NCBI RefSeq assembly: GCF_000701665.1
Contig: NZ_KL370811.1
Coordinates: 1-34,551, forward strand
Length of the DNA: 34,551 nucleotides
Direction of reading: 5' to 3'
DNA from: Agathobaculum desmolans ATCC 43058
Lineage (GTDB): Bacteria; Bacillota; Clostridia; Oscillospirales; Butyricicoccaceae
Shown here: in pieces, positions 32,584 to 34,551 of the stretch
Position numbering within the stretch: the first letter of the stretch is position 1
Layout of the letters: each line of letters opens with the position of its first letter
The notes under the pieces: generated by a model
What the model saw: only the letters and a program-made list of their open reading frames with translations
Told to the model about the DNA's origin: nothing
Databases searched by the model: none
Program-made: the position numbers and the translations under genes

Positions 32584-32650
32584 GGATATTTCACCTCCTC
32601 TGAAATAGAAATGATCTATTGTAAATTTCTTTACAAACAAGGTTAAAGCG

Positions 32651-34015
<1,365 letters not shown>

Positions 34016-34016
34016 G

Positions 34017-34388
34017 TTAAGCCTCCTGCCTGAGCTGATCGAGCAGCGACATCATGCGGGACGCGATCTCGTCCGCCTCGCTGCTGTGCAGTGTGCCGGC
34101 GTTCAGGGTGCGTAAGCGTTCCACCTCGTATGCAAGCTCCTCCGCGCAGCGCTCGGTACCGCCGTAGCGGGCGACCAAGCCGAGTTTCTGCTCCATTGCA
34201 TGCAGGGCGTGCTCGGCGCGCTTGACGCTGTCCCGCACCCCCTGACGAGTGATGCCCGCATGCTCTGCGATCTCAGAAAGCGAAAGGTCTTCATTATAAT
34301 ACAGGTCGAACAGCTCGCGCTGTTTTTCGGTGAGCGTCTCGCCGTAGAAATCGAACAGCAGGCTCATTTCGAGCGGTTTGCTCTTCAT
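34017..34388 (-). CDS. ylxM: SRP-associated HTH protein YlxM (UPF0122)
   Basis: A 123-residue helix-turn-helix protein of the UPF0122/YlxM family. It begins MKSKPLEMSLLFDFYGETLT and has a sigma-region-4-like HTH in LSLSEIAEHAGITRQGVRDS. It is almost always upstream of ffh and is thought to tune SRP function. AAGGAGG precedes the ATG; a strong promoter lies at 34442-34470. Confidence 0.93.
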   Translation of the reverse strand: MKSKPLEMSLLFDFYGETLTEKQRELFDLYYNEDLSLSEIAEHAGITRQGVRDSVKRAEHALHAMEQKLGLVARYGGTERCAEELAYEVERLRTLNAGTLHSSEADEIASRMMSLLDQLRQEA

Positions 34389-34406
34389 CGGCGGGCCTCC
34401 TTGAAA

Positions 34407-34430
34407 GTGTAAAGCTATTCACCTTTACAC
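34407..34430. promoter_or_regulatory. Inverted repeat in the ylxM-ffh leader
   Basis: GTGTAAAG (34407-34414) and CTTTACAC (34423-34430) form a perfect 8-bp inverted repeat with an 8-bp loop. It lies between the predicted transcription start (about 34435) and the ribosome-binding site. It could be an operator or an RNA hairpin. Confidence 0.5.
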
Positions 34431-34441
34431 CGAACGTGATT

Positions 34442-34470
34442 ATTCTATCCTATCTTATGGCGGTTGTCAA
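34442..34470 (-). promoter_or_regulatory. Promoter of the ylxM-ffh-rpsP-khpA-rimM-trmD operon
   Basis: Minus strand: TTGACA (34470-34465), a 17-bp spacer, TAGAAT (34447-34442). The remaining 81 bases to the window end show no gene. Confidence 0.85.
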
Positions 34471-34551
34471 GAGGGAATTTGTGTTTTCATCCAATTCTGT
34501 TAGTGGATTTTGCGCCTGCGCGGCGCGGGCGGTATTTCTCTTTACGCAAAG

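Noticed and set aside
34407-34430. Pho box near ylxM
   Set aside because: The TTTACA-like halves are inverted rather than direct repeats, and the operon encodes translation and targeting factors.

Overview
The window looks like a chromosomal segment of an anaerobic Gram-positive bacterium, class Clostridia. GC content is fairly high, and Oscillospirales/Butyricicoccaceae-like is my guess, with low confidence at that rank. Supporting signs are: ylxM-ffh-rpsP-khpA-rimM-trmD gene order; bL27 with a Firmicutes N-terminal extension next to its Prp protease; a group-B-like [FeFe] hydrogenase; a PhoP/PhoR-type phosphate system; acetate kinase; and a DUF4330 protein. Most genes lie on the minus strand.

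Layout. (1) 1-333: right end of an IS3-family insertion sequence, cut by the window edge. (2) 415-7062, minus: pstS-pstC-pstA-pstB-phoU-response regulator-histidine kinase, a complete phosphate uptake and sensing operon behind an array of Pho-box-like hexamers. Its PstS has its two halves in swapped order. (3) 7150-13523, minus: ackA, a CPBP membrane protease, a PHP phosphatase, ispE, a small ORF, DUF4330 and an O-antigen-ligase-like membrane protein. (4) 13666-18902, plus: tmcAL (divergent from ackA), a padR regulator with a frameshifted membrane partner, DUF554, an ECF sigma factor with its membrane/exported partner, and a zinc alcohol dehydrogenase. (5) 19190-22084, plus: a gtrB-gtrA-GT-C cassette expected to glycosylate a cell-surface polymer on the outer face of the membrane. 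(6) 22246-23769, minus: the hydrogenase. (7) 24035-25098, plus: a second ECF sigma/partner pair. (8) 25126-34388, minus: a CDF transporter, obg, rpmA, prp, rplU, a coiled-coil membrane protein, rpiA, then trmD-rimM-khpA-rpsP-ffh-ylxM (translation and protein targeting).

The most unusual non-coding signal is a modular intergenic element of four consecutive hairpins. It occurs three times, at 26053-26326, 27649-27864 and 31862-32099. Stem sequences differ between copies yet stay base-paired, while the short junctions between stems are conserved. Single hairpins of the same type end operons at 7077-7109 and 22168-22204. The second notable signal is the circularly permuted PstS. Several promoters with 17-bp spacers could be read directly and are listed. 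I saw no tRNA, rRNA or CRISPR array.
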